DNA from: Microbacterium helvum
GTDB lineage: Bacteria; Actinomycetota; Actinomycetes; Actinomycetales; Microbacteriaceae
Direction: 5' to 3'
NCBI RefSeq assembly: GCF_014779795.1
Contig: NZ_JACXZS010000001.1
Span: 496,001-560,000 of the forward strand
DNA length: 64,000 bases
The translations under genes were made by a program, and so were the position numbers. This document shows, one piece after another, positions 15,513 through 23,754 of the stretch. Position 1 is the stretch's first letter. Each line of letters begins with the position of its first letter. A model generated the notes under the pieces. The model ran no database searches and had not been told where the DNA came from. It worked only from the letters and a program-made list of their open reading frames with translations.

Positions 15513-16636
15513 GCGTCCTCCTCCCCCGACGCGTTCGCGACGAGATCCGCGACGAGCGCGGCGACCAGCCGCGTGCGCGGCTCGAGCTCGTCGATCAGCA
15601 CGTGCTCATGCTCGGCATGCGCTCCGCCGCCGACTGCGCCGAGACCGTCCAGCGTCGGCACCCCGATGCCCGCGGTGTAGTTGCCGTCGCTCGCCCCGCC
15701 CACCGACACCCCGCTCAGCGGCTCGAGGCCGAGTGCGGCGGCGAGCACCTGCGCGCGGGCGAACAGCTCTGCGGATGCCGCGGCCTCCAGCGGCGGCCGG
15801 TTTACGCCGCCTCGCACCCGCACCCGGGCGCCTGGGGTGACGGGGGCGAGGGCGCGCAGCGCCGCATCGACCCGTTCCTGCTCGGCCGCGGTGCGTGCCC
15901 GGACGTCGACCGCGACGGAGCCGCGCGCCGGGACGGTGTTCGTGGTGGAACCGGACCCCGCGACGGTCGGGGTCACCGACGTGCCGATCGCGGGGTCCGC
16001 GAGCGCGGCCACCGCCAGCACCTCGTGGGCAAGCTCCACGGTGGCGTTCACGCCCTTCTCAGGCTCCAGTCCCGCATGCGCGGCGAGCCCGTCCACCACC
16101 ACCTCGTAGAGCGAGACGCCCTTGCGCTCGAGCTTGAGGGCCCCGCCGTCGGCGGAGGCCTCGAGCACGAGCGCGGCGCGCGCTCCTCGGGCGGTGTCTT
16201 CGATGAGGGCGCAGGAGCTCGGCGAGCCGACCTCCTCGTCGCCCGTGACCAGCAGGGTCACACCGTCGCGATCGGTCAGCGACGCGATCGCGTGCACGGC
16301 CATCGCGAGCCCGGCCTTCATGTCGAAGCATCCGGGCCCCCGCAGCATCCCGTCCGAGACGACGAACGGCAGCCGTTCGATCGTGCCCAGCGGCCACACG
16401 GTGTCGTGGTGGGCCAGCACGACGACCCGCGTCGCCGCACCGAACCGCCAGCGCAGATGGGTCACCCCGTCGAGCACGATGCGCTCGGGTGCGACCCCCA
16501 GTGCCCGCTCGCCGAGCGCAGCGACGACGTCTGCGGAGCGGGCCACGGCGGCGAGGTCGGACGACGGCGACTCGCACTCGACGAGCGCGCGGATGGAGTC
16601 GACGATGGTGTCGACTCCGACGGACACGGTCGTCAT
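15509..16636 (-). CDS. M20-family metallohydrolase, probable N-succinyl-L-amino-acid deacylase
   Basis: Zinc aminoacylase/carboxypeptidase of 375 residues, similar to the glutamate carboxypeptidase CPG2 branch. Metal and catalytic motifs are visible: HHDTVWP (76-82), FDMK with bridging Asp (104-107), GDEEVGS with the general base Glu (132-138), the dimerisation-domain His in AAHAGLEPEKGVNA, and a C-terminal GAHAEHEHV ligand. No signal peptide, so cytoplasmic. In the racemase pathway an M20 L-desuccinylase hydrolyses N-succinyl-L-amino acids and makes the route irreversible; that role is inferred from the two coupled downstream genes. The start overlaps the stop of the upstream S9-S12 fusion gene (ATGA). 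Confidence 0.85.
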   Translation of the reverse strand: MTTVSVGVDTIVDSIRALVECESPSSDLAAVARSADVVAALGERALGVAPERIVLDGVTHLRWRFGAATRVVVLAHHDTVWPLGTIERLPFVVSDGMLRGPGCFDMKAGLAMAVHAIASLTDRDGVTLLVTGDEEVGSPSSCALIEDTARGARAALVLEASADGGALKLERKGVSLYEVVVDGLAAHAGLEPEKGVNATVELAHEVLAVAALADPAIGTSVTPTVAGSGSTTNTVPARGSVAVDVRARTAAEQERVDAALRALAPVTPGARVRVRGGVNRPPLEAAASAELFARAQVLAAALGLEPLSGVSVGGASDGNYTAGIGVPTLDGLGAVGGGAHAEHEHVLIDELEPRTRLVAALVADLVANASGEEDA

Positions 16637-19600
16637 GCCGGCACTGCGACCTTCTCTTCGTCCTCGATCGGCGACGTGCTGACGGCATCCGATACCTTCG
16701 GGGTCGCGCGCGCGCCGAAGTGCACGTACTCCTCGCCGGTCGGGAGCGCGTAGAACGTCACCGTGATCCAGGTCTGGGTGCCGGGCGCCCGCACCGCGAA
16801 CAGCCTGTCGCCGAGCGCGACCATCGGCAGCTCCTCGGTCGGGTTCGGCTCGAGCTCGGCGAGGGGTCCGAGCACCGTCGAGCGCAGGATCGGTCCGTCG
16901 TCGCCGTTCAGGACCTCCATGCGGACGGACGCGCGCTCGTACGTGCCGACGAACGGGGCGATGTCGACCTCGACCGGCTCATCGGGCACGGCCACCGGAG
17001 CCTTCATGTCGATGCCCGCGAGCTCGGCGAAGATCTCGCGGTACAGCGACTCGTACAGGTCCCGCGTGTTGCCTCCGTTGGTCAGGAGCGTCACCGCCAG
17101 GCCCGACGGACCATGGATGCGCAGGAACGCGGCCTGCCCGATCGTGTTGCCGTCGTGTCCGTACAGGCGCTCGCCGTTCCAGTCGAAGCGGATCCAGCCC
17201 AGGCCCCACGAGTCGCCGAGCACGTGCTTGTCGGGCACCTCGGCCTGGAACGCCTGCATCAGCCCGACAGCGTCCTCCGACAGCAGCCGGGTGCCGTCGG
17301 CGGTGACGCCGCCCGCCACGTGCAGCCGCGCGAACGCGAGCACGTCCTCGGCGCGCGCGGTGATGAGCCCGGCCGGGCCGACTGAGCGCATCAGCCCCCA
17401 TGCCGGCGTGACCACCTGCTCGCCGGCGACGTCGACGTGCCCGACGGCGGCGGCGTACCGGATGGCGTCGTCGGGCAGTGTGACCGTGTGCGTGAGCCCG
17501 AGCGGCTGGAAGAGCAGCTCCGCCATGGCGGCATCCCACGTCTTGCCGGTGATCTTCTCGATCACCCGGCCCAGCAACGAGAAGCCGGAGTTGCAGTACG
17601 ACCACGTCGCGCCGAGCGGGTGATTCTGCCCCGCGGTCCTCAGCTCGGCCGTGTACTTCTCCAGCGCGTCGTCGCCCCTGCCCGTGTCGGTGAACACGTC
17701 GCCGTCGATGCCGCTCGTGTGGGTGAGCAGGTGCCAGATCGTGACGCCGCCGGTCAGCTCGTCGTCGATCAGCTCGAGCTCGGGCACGACGTCCTTCACC
17801 TTCGTGTCGAGCGACAGCTCGCCGCGCTCGATGAGGCGCATGACGACGGTCGCCGTCCACACCTTCGAGATGGAGCCGATCTGAAAGATCGAGTCCTTCG
17901 TCACCGGCGCACCCGTCGAGATGTTGCGGTTGAGGGTTCCGTGCGAGGCGGTCACGATCTCGTCGTCGCGCCGGTCGCCCACCCGCAGGATGCCGAGCTG
18001 GGCACCGGGCACCTTGTGCAGCTTCGCGAGCGCACCGAGCCGGCGCTGCCAGTGCGCGACGTCGATCGCGGCCGGGCGGGCGCCGGCGGCATCCCCCGCG
18101 TACTGCTCGACCCAGTCGACGATGCGCCGGTTGTAGTCCAGGCGGTGACTGGGCGTGCCGAGGATCGGGAAGATGTGGCTGCCGCCCGGGTAGATGACCA
18201 GGCGCGTGGGAACGCCGCTCTCGCGCAGCGCGTAGTGCCACTGCTCGGCCTGGCCGATCGGGCACCGCACGTCGTCGCCGCCGTGCAGCACGAGTGTCGG
18301 CGTGCTCACCCGCTCGACCTGCGCGTACGGCGACATCGCCGCGAGGCGCTCACGGTCGGCCGCTCGCCAGGGCATGGCGCCGACCTCGAACACGTTGAGC
18401 AGGTGTGCTTCGTCACTCGTCCCGCCCATGCTCGTGAGGTCGCTGACCACGCCGCCGGTGACCGCGGCCGCGAAGCGGTCGTCGCGGCTCGTGAGGTAGC
18501 AGGTCATGAACCCGCCGTAGCTGTAGCCGGCGATCGCCAGACGCCGCGGGTCGGCGATCCCGTCCGCGACGAGCCGGTCGATCGGCTCGAGGAAGTCGTT
18601 CGCATCGGCCTCGCCCCAGCCGCCGTCGACCGCGGTGAAGAACTCCTCGCCGTAGCCGTCGCTTCCGCGCGGATTGATCATGAGCACGCTCCAACCGCGC
18701 GCGACGAGCTCCTGGTGGTACAGGTGCATGTCGTCGACCGCGCCGTTCCACGCATTGTGCGGTCCGCCGTGCACGTCGACCAGCAGCGGAGTCGGACCGG
18801 ATGCCTCGGGGTCGCGCAGCAGCCAGCCCTGCACGGTGGTGCCGTCGCCGATGAGGAACTCACGCGACTCGCGGACGAACAGCTCGACGCCGCCCGGAAC
18901 CGCGCCCTGCTCCGACACGACGGTCTCGTCGCCCGACGCCAGGTCGACACGCACGATCTGGCCGAACGACGTCGGCGTCCCGAGCCCGACCGCTGCGACG
19001 CCGCCCTGCACCGACAGCCCCGAGACGACCCGTCCCTCGCCGCCGAGCACCAGCCGCGGCTCACCGCCGTCCAGCGGCACCGCATAGAGGTGGGAGCAGC
19101 CGCGGTCGCGCACCGCGAAGATGACCTCTCCCGCCGCCGAGACCTGCGGCAGCCCACCCGGGTACGCCGGGGCCCCCGGCATGACGTTGCGGTCGAGCGC
19201 GCCGGCGAGCTCGGTCGCCGCGCCGGTGGCGAGCGACACCGAGTAGAGCCGTGCGATGCCGGACGGATCCCCCGCCCAGCCGACCACGACGAGCCGTTCG
19301 CCGTCGGGTGCGTAGGCGACCGTCGCGGCGGCGCCGTCGGCGAAGGCGACGACCCGGGCCGCCGCCGCAGGGTCGCCGGGATCGATCACGTGCACCGCCG
19401 AGCGGTAGGTCAGGTCGTCGATACCCGCCGGCTTCGCCGCGAAGGCGATGCGCGTGCCGTCCGGAGACCACGAGGGACTGGTGGCATGCGCGTCGGCCGA
19501 GGTGAGCTGCCGGGTCTCGCCGCTGGCGACGTCGAGCACGTGCACCTGCATGCGCGCACCGCGCAGGTACCCGGTGCCGTCGGCCTGGTACCCGATGCCG

Positions 19601-20037
19601 TCGGCGACGATCGGCGCGCCCGCGCGCTTCGAGCGGTCATCGGCGGACTCGCCGTCGCTCGCCTCGAGGTCGACGGGCGCCGAGAACGCGATCTTCGCGC
19701 CGTCCGGGCTCCACACCGCTGCACCCGCCCCGAGCGCGAGGCTGGTGCGCTGGTCGGCTTCGCCGCCCGCGATCGGCAGGGTCCACAGCTGGCCGTCGCG
19801 CAGGAACGCGAGCGTCTGCCCGTCGGGCGAGAACACCGGTGCGGAATCGGCCGTGCCCCGCGTGAGGCGGCGGGCGGCGGCATCCGACTCCGCGATCCAC
19901 AGCGAACTCGTCGCGCGATCGGCATCGCCGTCGACGCCGCCCAGCACGTAGGCGATGCGGGAGCCGTCAGGCGACAGTGCCGGCTGGCTCGGGACGGTGA
20001 TCTCGAGCAGGTCGTCGATGCGCAGTCTGCGGGTCAT
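16633..20037 (-). CDS. Fused S9 prolyl-oligopeptidase and S12 beta-lactamase-type serine hydrolase
   Basis: One uninterrupted 1134-residue reading frame joining two serine peptidases. Residues about 1-650 are an S9 (DPP4/acylaminoacyl-peptidase-like) protein: a beta-propeller with repeated WSPDG/FSPDG blades, then an alpha/beta hydrolase domain with nucleophile Ser506 in GYSYGGF, Asp589 in HGGDD and His621 in GGSH. Residues about 660-1134 are an S12 domain with SISK (722-725), YCN (814-816) and HDGNTIG, closely similar to the separate S12 protein at 25411-26799. No signal peptide, so cytoplasmic. S12 members include D-aminopeptidases and D-Ala-D-Ala hydrolases, which suits peptides containing D-residues. 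ATG 20037 has GAGGAG upstream. Both active sites are intact. Confidence 0.92.
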   Translation of the reverse strand: MTRRLRIDDLLEITVPSQPALSPDGSRIAYVLGGVDGDADRATSSLWIAESDAAARRLTRGTADSAPVFSPDGQTLAFLRDGQLWTLPIAGGEADQRTSLALGAGAAVWSPDGAKIAFSAPVDLEASDGESADDRSKRAGAPIVADGIGYQADGTGYLRGARMQVHVLDVASGETRQLTSADAHATSPSWSPDGTRIAFAAKPAGIDDLTYRSAVHVIDPGDPAAAARVVAFADGAAATVAYAPDGERLVVVGWAGDPSGIARLYSVSLATGAATELAGALDRNVMPGAPAYPGGLPQVSAAGEVIFAVRDRGCSHLYAVPLDGGEPRLVLGGEGRVVSGLSVQGGVAAVGLGTPTSFGQIVRVDLASGDETVVSEQGAVPGGVELFVRESREFLIGDGTTVQGWLLRDPEASGPTPLLVDVHGGPHNAWNGAVDDMHLYHQELVARGWSVLMINPRGSDGYGEEFFTAVDGGWGEADANDFLEPIDRLVADGIADPRRLAIAGYSYGGFMTCYLTSRDDRFAAAVTGGVVSDLTSMGGTSDEAHLLNVFEVGAMPWRAADRERLAAMSPYAQVERVSTPTLVLHGGDDVRCPIGQAEQWHYALRESGVPTRLVIYPGGSHIFPILGTPSHRLDYNRRIVDWVEQYAGDAAGARPAAIDVAHWQRRLGALAKLHKVPGAQLGILRVGDRRDDEIVTASHGTLNRNISTGAPVTKDSIFQIGSISKVWTATVVMRLIERGELSLDTKVKDVVPELELIDDELTGGVTIWHLLTHTSGIDGDVFTDTGRGDDALEKYTAELRTAGQNHPLGATWSYCNSGFSLLGRVIEKITGKTWDAAMAELLFQPLGLTHTVTLPDDAIRYAAAVGHVDVAGEQVVTPAWGLMRSVGPAGLITARAEDVLAFARLHVAGGVTADGTRLLSEDAVGLMQAFQAEVPDKHVLGDSWGLGWIRFDWNGERLYGHDGNTIGQAAFLRIHGPSGLAVTLLTNGGNTRDLYESLYREIFAELAGIDMKAPVAVPDEPVEVDIAPFVGTYERASVRMEVLNGDDGPILRSTVLGPLAELEPNPTEELPMVALGDRLFAVRAPGTQTWITVTFYALPTGEEYVHFGARATPKVSDAVSTSPIEDEEKVAVPA

Positions 20038-20047
20038 GGGTTGCTCC

Positions 20048-20806
20048 TCAGGGTGTCGGGACGGATGGGATGCGGCCGGGGATGGCGGCCAGGAGTTCAC
20101 GCGTGTAGGGGTCCTGCGGGGCGGCGAGCACGTCGGCGGTCGGCCCCTCCTCGACGATGCGGCCGCCGTGCATGACGGCCACCCGCGAGGCGACGTAACG
20201 CACCACGGCGAGGTTGTGCGAGATGAAGAGCATCGACAGGCCGAGCTCGGCCTGCAGCTCCCGCACGAGGTTGAGGATCGCTCCCTGGATCGAGACGTCG
20301 AGGGCCGACGTGATCTCGTCGGCGATGAGCACATCCGGCCGGCCCGCAAGGGCTCGCGCGATCGCGACGCGCTGGCGCTGGCCGCCCGACAGCTGCGCGG
20401 GGTACGCCCCCGCCCGCCCCGGGTCGATGTGCACCAGGTCGAGCAGCCGCGCCACCTCGTCACGGCGCGCGGACCGCGCCAGACGGTGCGGCAGGATCTC
20501 GGCCACGCTCTCGCCGATCGTCATGCGCGGGTCCAGCGACGAGTAGGGGTCTTGGAAGACCATCTGAAGCGGGCGGCGGCCATGTCGCACATCGACGGCC
20601 TCGCCGTCGATGAGGATGCGCCCGTCATGCACAGGAACGAGCCCGACCGCCGCCCGGGCAATGGTGGACTTGCCGGAACCCGACTCGCCCACAAGTCCGA
20701 CAACCTCGCCGTCGGGCACAGTGAGGCTCACCCCGTCCACCGCGGTCATGCCGTTGCGGCCGGACCCGAAGCGGACTGTCACATTCTCGAAGCGCAGCTC
20801 GCTCAC
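20048..20806 (-). CDS. Oligopeptide/dipeptide ABC transporter ATPase (DppF/OppF type)
   Basis: Second ATPase of the peptide importer, 252 residues. It has Walker A GESGSGKST (about 40-48), Q-loop VFQDPYSSLDPR, signature LSGGQRQRVAIARAL, Walker B VLIADEITSALD and the H-loop in FISHN. It ends after PYTRELLAAIPGRIP, lacking the cysteine-rich oligopeptide C-terminal extension that the partner ATPase domain carries. The start is GTG 20806 with GAGGAGGT upstream; it overlaps the previous stop by GTGA. It lies ten bases before the S9-S12 fusion gene and is clearly co-transcribed. Confidence 0.93.
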   Translation of the reverse strand: MSELRFENVTVRFGSGRNGMTAVDGVSLTVPDGEVVGLVGESGSGKSTIARAAVGLVPVHDGRILIDGEAVDVRHGRRPLQMVFQDPYSSLDPRMTIGESVAEILPHRLARSARRDEVARLLDLVHIDPGRAGAYPAQLSGGQRQRVAIARALAGRPDVLIADEITSALDVSIQGAILNLVRELQAELGLSMLFISHNLAVVRYVASRVAVMHGGRIVEEGPTADVLAAPQDPYTRELLAAIPGRIPSVPTP

Positions 20807-22701
20807 GCGACGACCTCCTCGACGTCGCGCGCGGTGGCCAGCGCCGCGAGCGGCTCGTCGGCGTGCCAGCACGCCACGCGGTCTCCCGTGGCGGTCGTCA
20901 CCAGCTCGGGGTCGACCTTCTCGCAGTGCGCGTCGGCGAGGGGGCATCGGGCCGCGAAGGCGCACCCCGTGGGCACGTCCGCCGGATCCACCGGCCGGCC
21001 GGGGACGGTCGCGAGCGGCTGGGAGATGTCGGTGTGCATGTCGGGGACTGCCGCGAGCAGCGCCCGCGTGTACGGATGCCGCGCCCGTGCCAGTTGCGAT
21101 GCCGGAAGGTCCTCCACGATCCGTCCCGCGTACATCACCAGCACGCGGTCGCAGATCTCGGCGACGACGGAGACGTCGTGGCTGATCAGCAGGATGGCGA
21201 CGTCATCCTCGTCCCTGATCGACTTCAGCAGGTTGAGCACCTGCTGCTGCACCGTCACGTCGAGCGCCGTCGTGGGCTCGTCCGCGATGACGAGCCGCGG
21301 GTTGCCCATCAGGCCCATGCCGATCATGGCGCGCTGGCGCATGCCGCCGGAGAACTCGTGCGGGTACTGCCGCGCCCGCCGGTCGGGCTCGGCGATGCGG
21401 ACGGCACTGAGCCGGTCGACGGCGCGGTCACGCGCCTGACGCCGGGTCAGCCCGTGGTGCTGCGACGAGACCTCGGCCAGCTGCGCCCCGACCCGCTTGG
21501 TCGGGTTGAAGCTCGTCATCGGGTCCTGGAACACCATCGCCAGGGACGTGCCGAGCAGACGGCGGTGATCGGCGGGATCGCCTTCCAGCAGGTCGGCGCC
21601 GACGAAGCGCAGCGTCCCGGCATCCACGACCCCCGGCTCCTCCACCAGCTGCGCGATCGAGAGTGCCGTGAGCGACTTTCCCGAACCGGACTCCCCGACG
21701 ATGCCGACGACCTCTCCGCTCCGGAGCGAGAACGCCACCCCGCGAACGGGCTGCACCGGCCCGTGCACCCCGGGGAACGTCACGGTGAGGTCGCGCACCG
21801 CGAGGACCTCGTCGACGGGTGCGGGACCGGATGCCCCCGCCGCCCGTCGCGGTTGCACCGACGCCAGCCGGGCCACGATGCCGGTGGCTTCGACACCGAG
21901 CGCGCGTGCCGCCGCCTCGCCGACGAGGTTGAACGCGAGGCCGGCGATCACGACCGCGATCCCGGGTGCGAGCGCCGCGAGCGGGTTGAGGTAGATGCCC
22001 GACAGGCCCTCCATCATCAGACGGCCCCAGTCGTACTCCGGCGGCTGGATGCCCAGCCCCAGGAACGACAGGCCCGCGAAGGCGAGCAGCGCGCCGCCCG
22101 CGCCGATCGTCGCGTTGACGATGAGCGGCTCGCCGATGTTCGGGAGGATGTGCCGGAAGAGCACGCGGAAGCGGCCGATGCCGCCCACCCGCGCGGCCGC
22201 CACGAAGTCCCGCGAGGCGACTCCCGCGACGAGCGTGTGGCACAGCCGCGCGAAGCTCGGGGCACCGGCGAGTCCGATCGCGAGGGTCGCCCCCAGCCAC
22301 CCCGTCCCGAAGATCACGGCGAAGAACAGGGCGAGCAGCAGTGCGGGGAAGGCGACCGCGATGCCGACGAGCCAGGTGATCGGCTTGCCGGCACGGCCCA
22401 GCAGCAGTGGTGCGACGCCGAGGACAAGTCCGACCGACACCGCGACGAGGGTGGCGACGAGCGCGAGGACGACCGAGAGCCGCGTCGCCACGAGAACGCG
22501 CAGCAGCAGGTCGCGCCCCAGTCCGTCGGTGCCGATGGGATGCTCCGGCGACGGGCCCGCCAGGATGTCGTCGGTGTCGACGGCGGCGGCCTGCTCGCCC
22601 CACAGGATCGGCGCGAGGATCGCGGTCAGCAGGACGATCGCGAGCAGGATCGCGGCCGCCGCGCCGAGCGGCGTGCGGAGGGTTCGGCTCACGGCGCCCA
22701 C
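20803..22701 (-). CDS. Fused peptide ABC transporter permease (DppC) and ATPase (DppD)
   Basis: Single 632-residue polypeptide. Residues 1-about 275 are a DppC/OppC permease with a first span AAAAILLAIVLLTAILAPIL, the HPIGTDGLGRDLLLRVL motif and the EAA-like loop VAAARVGGIGRFRVLFRHILPN. After a linker, residues about 296-632 are a DppD/OppD ATPase with Walker A (336-343), VFQDPMTSFNPTKRVG, FSGGMRQR signature, LVIADEPTTALD, and the C-terminal GCAFAARCPLADAHC Cys-rich oligopeptide extension. This fusion locks one ATPase to one permease. Two GTG starts are possible, 22701 (used here, one base after the upstream stop) and 22692; neither has a strong ribosome site, so translation is probably coupled to dppB. 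Confidence 0.92.
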   Translation of the reverse strand: MGAVSRTLRTPLGAAAAILLAIVLLTAILAPILWGEQAAAVDTDDILAGPSPEHPIGTDGLGRDLLLRVLVATRLSVVLALVATLVAVSVGLVLGVAPLLLGRAGKPITWLVGIAVAFPALLLALFFAVIFGTGWLGATLAIGLAGAPSFARLCHTLVAGVASRDFVAAARVGGIGRFRVLFRHILPNIGEPLIVNATIGAGGALLAFAGLSFLGLGIQPPEYDWGRLMMEGLSGIYLNPLAALAPGIAVVIAGLAFNLVGEAAARALGVEATGIVARLASVQPRRAAGASGPAPVDEVLAVRDLTVTFPGVHGPVQPVRGVAFSLRSGEVVGIVGESGSGKSLTALSIAQLVEEPGVVDAGTLRFVGADLLEGDPADHRRLLGTSLAMVFQDPMTSFNPTKRVGAQLAEVSSQHHGLTRRQARDRAVDRLSAVRIAEPDRRARQYPHEFSGGMRQRAMIGMGLMGNPRLVIADEPTTALDVTVQQQVLNLLKSIRDEDDVAILLISHDVSVVAEICDRVLVMYAGRIVEDLPASQLARARHPYTRALLAAVPDMHTDISQPLATVPGRPVDPADVPTGCAFAARCPLADAHCEKVDPELVTTATGDRVACWHADEPLAALATARDVEEVVA

Positions 22702-22702
22702 G

Positions 22703-23698
22703 TCAGCTGTCCGCCACGGTCGTACGAGGATCGAGGATCGCGAGGGTCGCGTCGACGATCGTGTTGATGATCAGCACGCCCGCGCCGTAGACGAGCACCG
22801 TCGCCTGAGCCATCGGGTAGTCCTTGGTCTGTATGGAGCTGACGATCGTCGAGCCGAGGCCGGGCCACGCGAACACGTTCTCGACGAGCACGGTGCCCAC
22901 CACGAGCGAGCTGAGCAGGAGTCCTGCGAGGGTCAGTGTCGCGGTCACCGCGTTGGGCAGCGCATGGCTGAGGTAGACGCGCCACGCCGGCAGCCGCTTG
23001 GCGCGCGCGGTGCGCACGAAGTCCGCGCCGAGCACGGCGAGCATCTCGACCCGCACGATGCGCGCGAGAACGGCGGCCGGTCCGAGCGCGAGCGCGATCA
23101 CGGGGAGGATGTACGACTCGGGGCCGCTGCGGCCGGCGATCGGCAGCCAGCCGAGCGCGACGCCGAACACCGACACGAGCGCGACGCCCAGCAGGAAGTC
23201 GGGGATCGCCGAGAGGAAGATGCTGCCCGACGCGAAGCCGAGTTCGAGCTTGCGGCCACGGCCCCGCCGGGTCGCCACGGCGATCGCGACGCCGACCGGG
23301 ACCGACACGATGACGGCGAAGACGAACGCGAGCACCGCGAGGCTGAGCGTCGCCGGCAGGCGCTGGGCGATCGTCTGCGCGACCGGGAGCCCGGTCTGGA
23401 TCGACGTGCCGAAGTCGCCCGTGAGCACGCCCTTGAGGTAGTCGAAGTACTGCACGATCAGCGGATCGTCCAGCCCGAGTGACGCACGCTTGGCCGCGAC
23501 GAGTTCGGCCGACGCGGTCGGGCCGAGCGCGGCGCGCACGGGGTCGCCCGGGATGAGGTGGATCATCAGGAACGCCGCGGTCACCAGGACCCACAGCGAC
23601 ACCAGCAGCCGCCCGGTCCTGCGGGCGATGAACCGGGGCCAGCGATGGTCGCGGGCTCGGCGCTCCGTTCCCGTGGACAGGGCGGCTGCTGAAGTCAT
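22703..23698 (-). CDS. Peptide ABC transporter permease (DppB/OppB type)
   Basis: Inner-membrane permease of 331 residues with the family pattern. It has a first span LVSLWVLVTAAFLMIHLIPGDPVRAALG (the IPGDP motif is diagnostic), a large extracellular loop with QYFDYLKGVLTGDFGTS, and the EAA-like cytoplasmic loop DFVRTARAKRLPAWRVYLSHALPNA. It ends with VDATLAILDPR. It pairs with the DppC domain of the downstream fusion. It lies 56 bases downstream of the peptide-binding lipoprotein gene. Confidence 0.93.
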   Translation of the reverse strand: MTSAAALSTGTERRARDHRWPRFIARRTGRLLVSLWVLVTAAFLMIHLIPGDPVRAALGPTASAELVAAKRASLGLDDPLIVQYFDYLKGVLTGDFGTSIQTGLPVAQTIAQRLPATLSLAVLAFVFAVIVSVPVGVAIAVATRRGRGRKLELGFASGSIFLSAIPDFLLGVALVSVFGVALGWLPIAGRSGPESYILPVIALALGPAAVLARIVRVEMLAVLGADFVRTARAKRLPAWRVYLSHALPNAVTATLTLAGLLLSSLVVGTVLVENVFAWPGLGSTIVSSIQTKDYPMAQATVLVYGAGVLIINTIVDATLAILDPRTTVADS

Positions 23699-23754
23699 GA
23701 GTGCGTGTTCCTTCTCACGCCGGTCGCCCGGCGCTGCTCACTGGGAGGTGCGGG

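Noticed and set aside
16633..20037. S9-S12 fusion as an artefact of a lost stop codon
   Set aside because: The frame is continuous through a normal linker (about residues 645-665) and both halves keep all catalytic motifs. I kept it as a true fusion but proposed a check.
17437..20175. 912-codon open frame on the plus strand opposite the S9-S12 fusion
   Set aside because: Arg/Asp/His-rich composition typical of antisense frames in high-GC DNA; no motif, and the opposite strand carries two intact enzyme domains.
20048..23698. Nickel rather than peptide specificity for the Opp/Dpp-type transporter
   Set aside because: The family alone allows it, but no nickel enzyme is nearby and the operon is full of peptidases.
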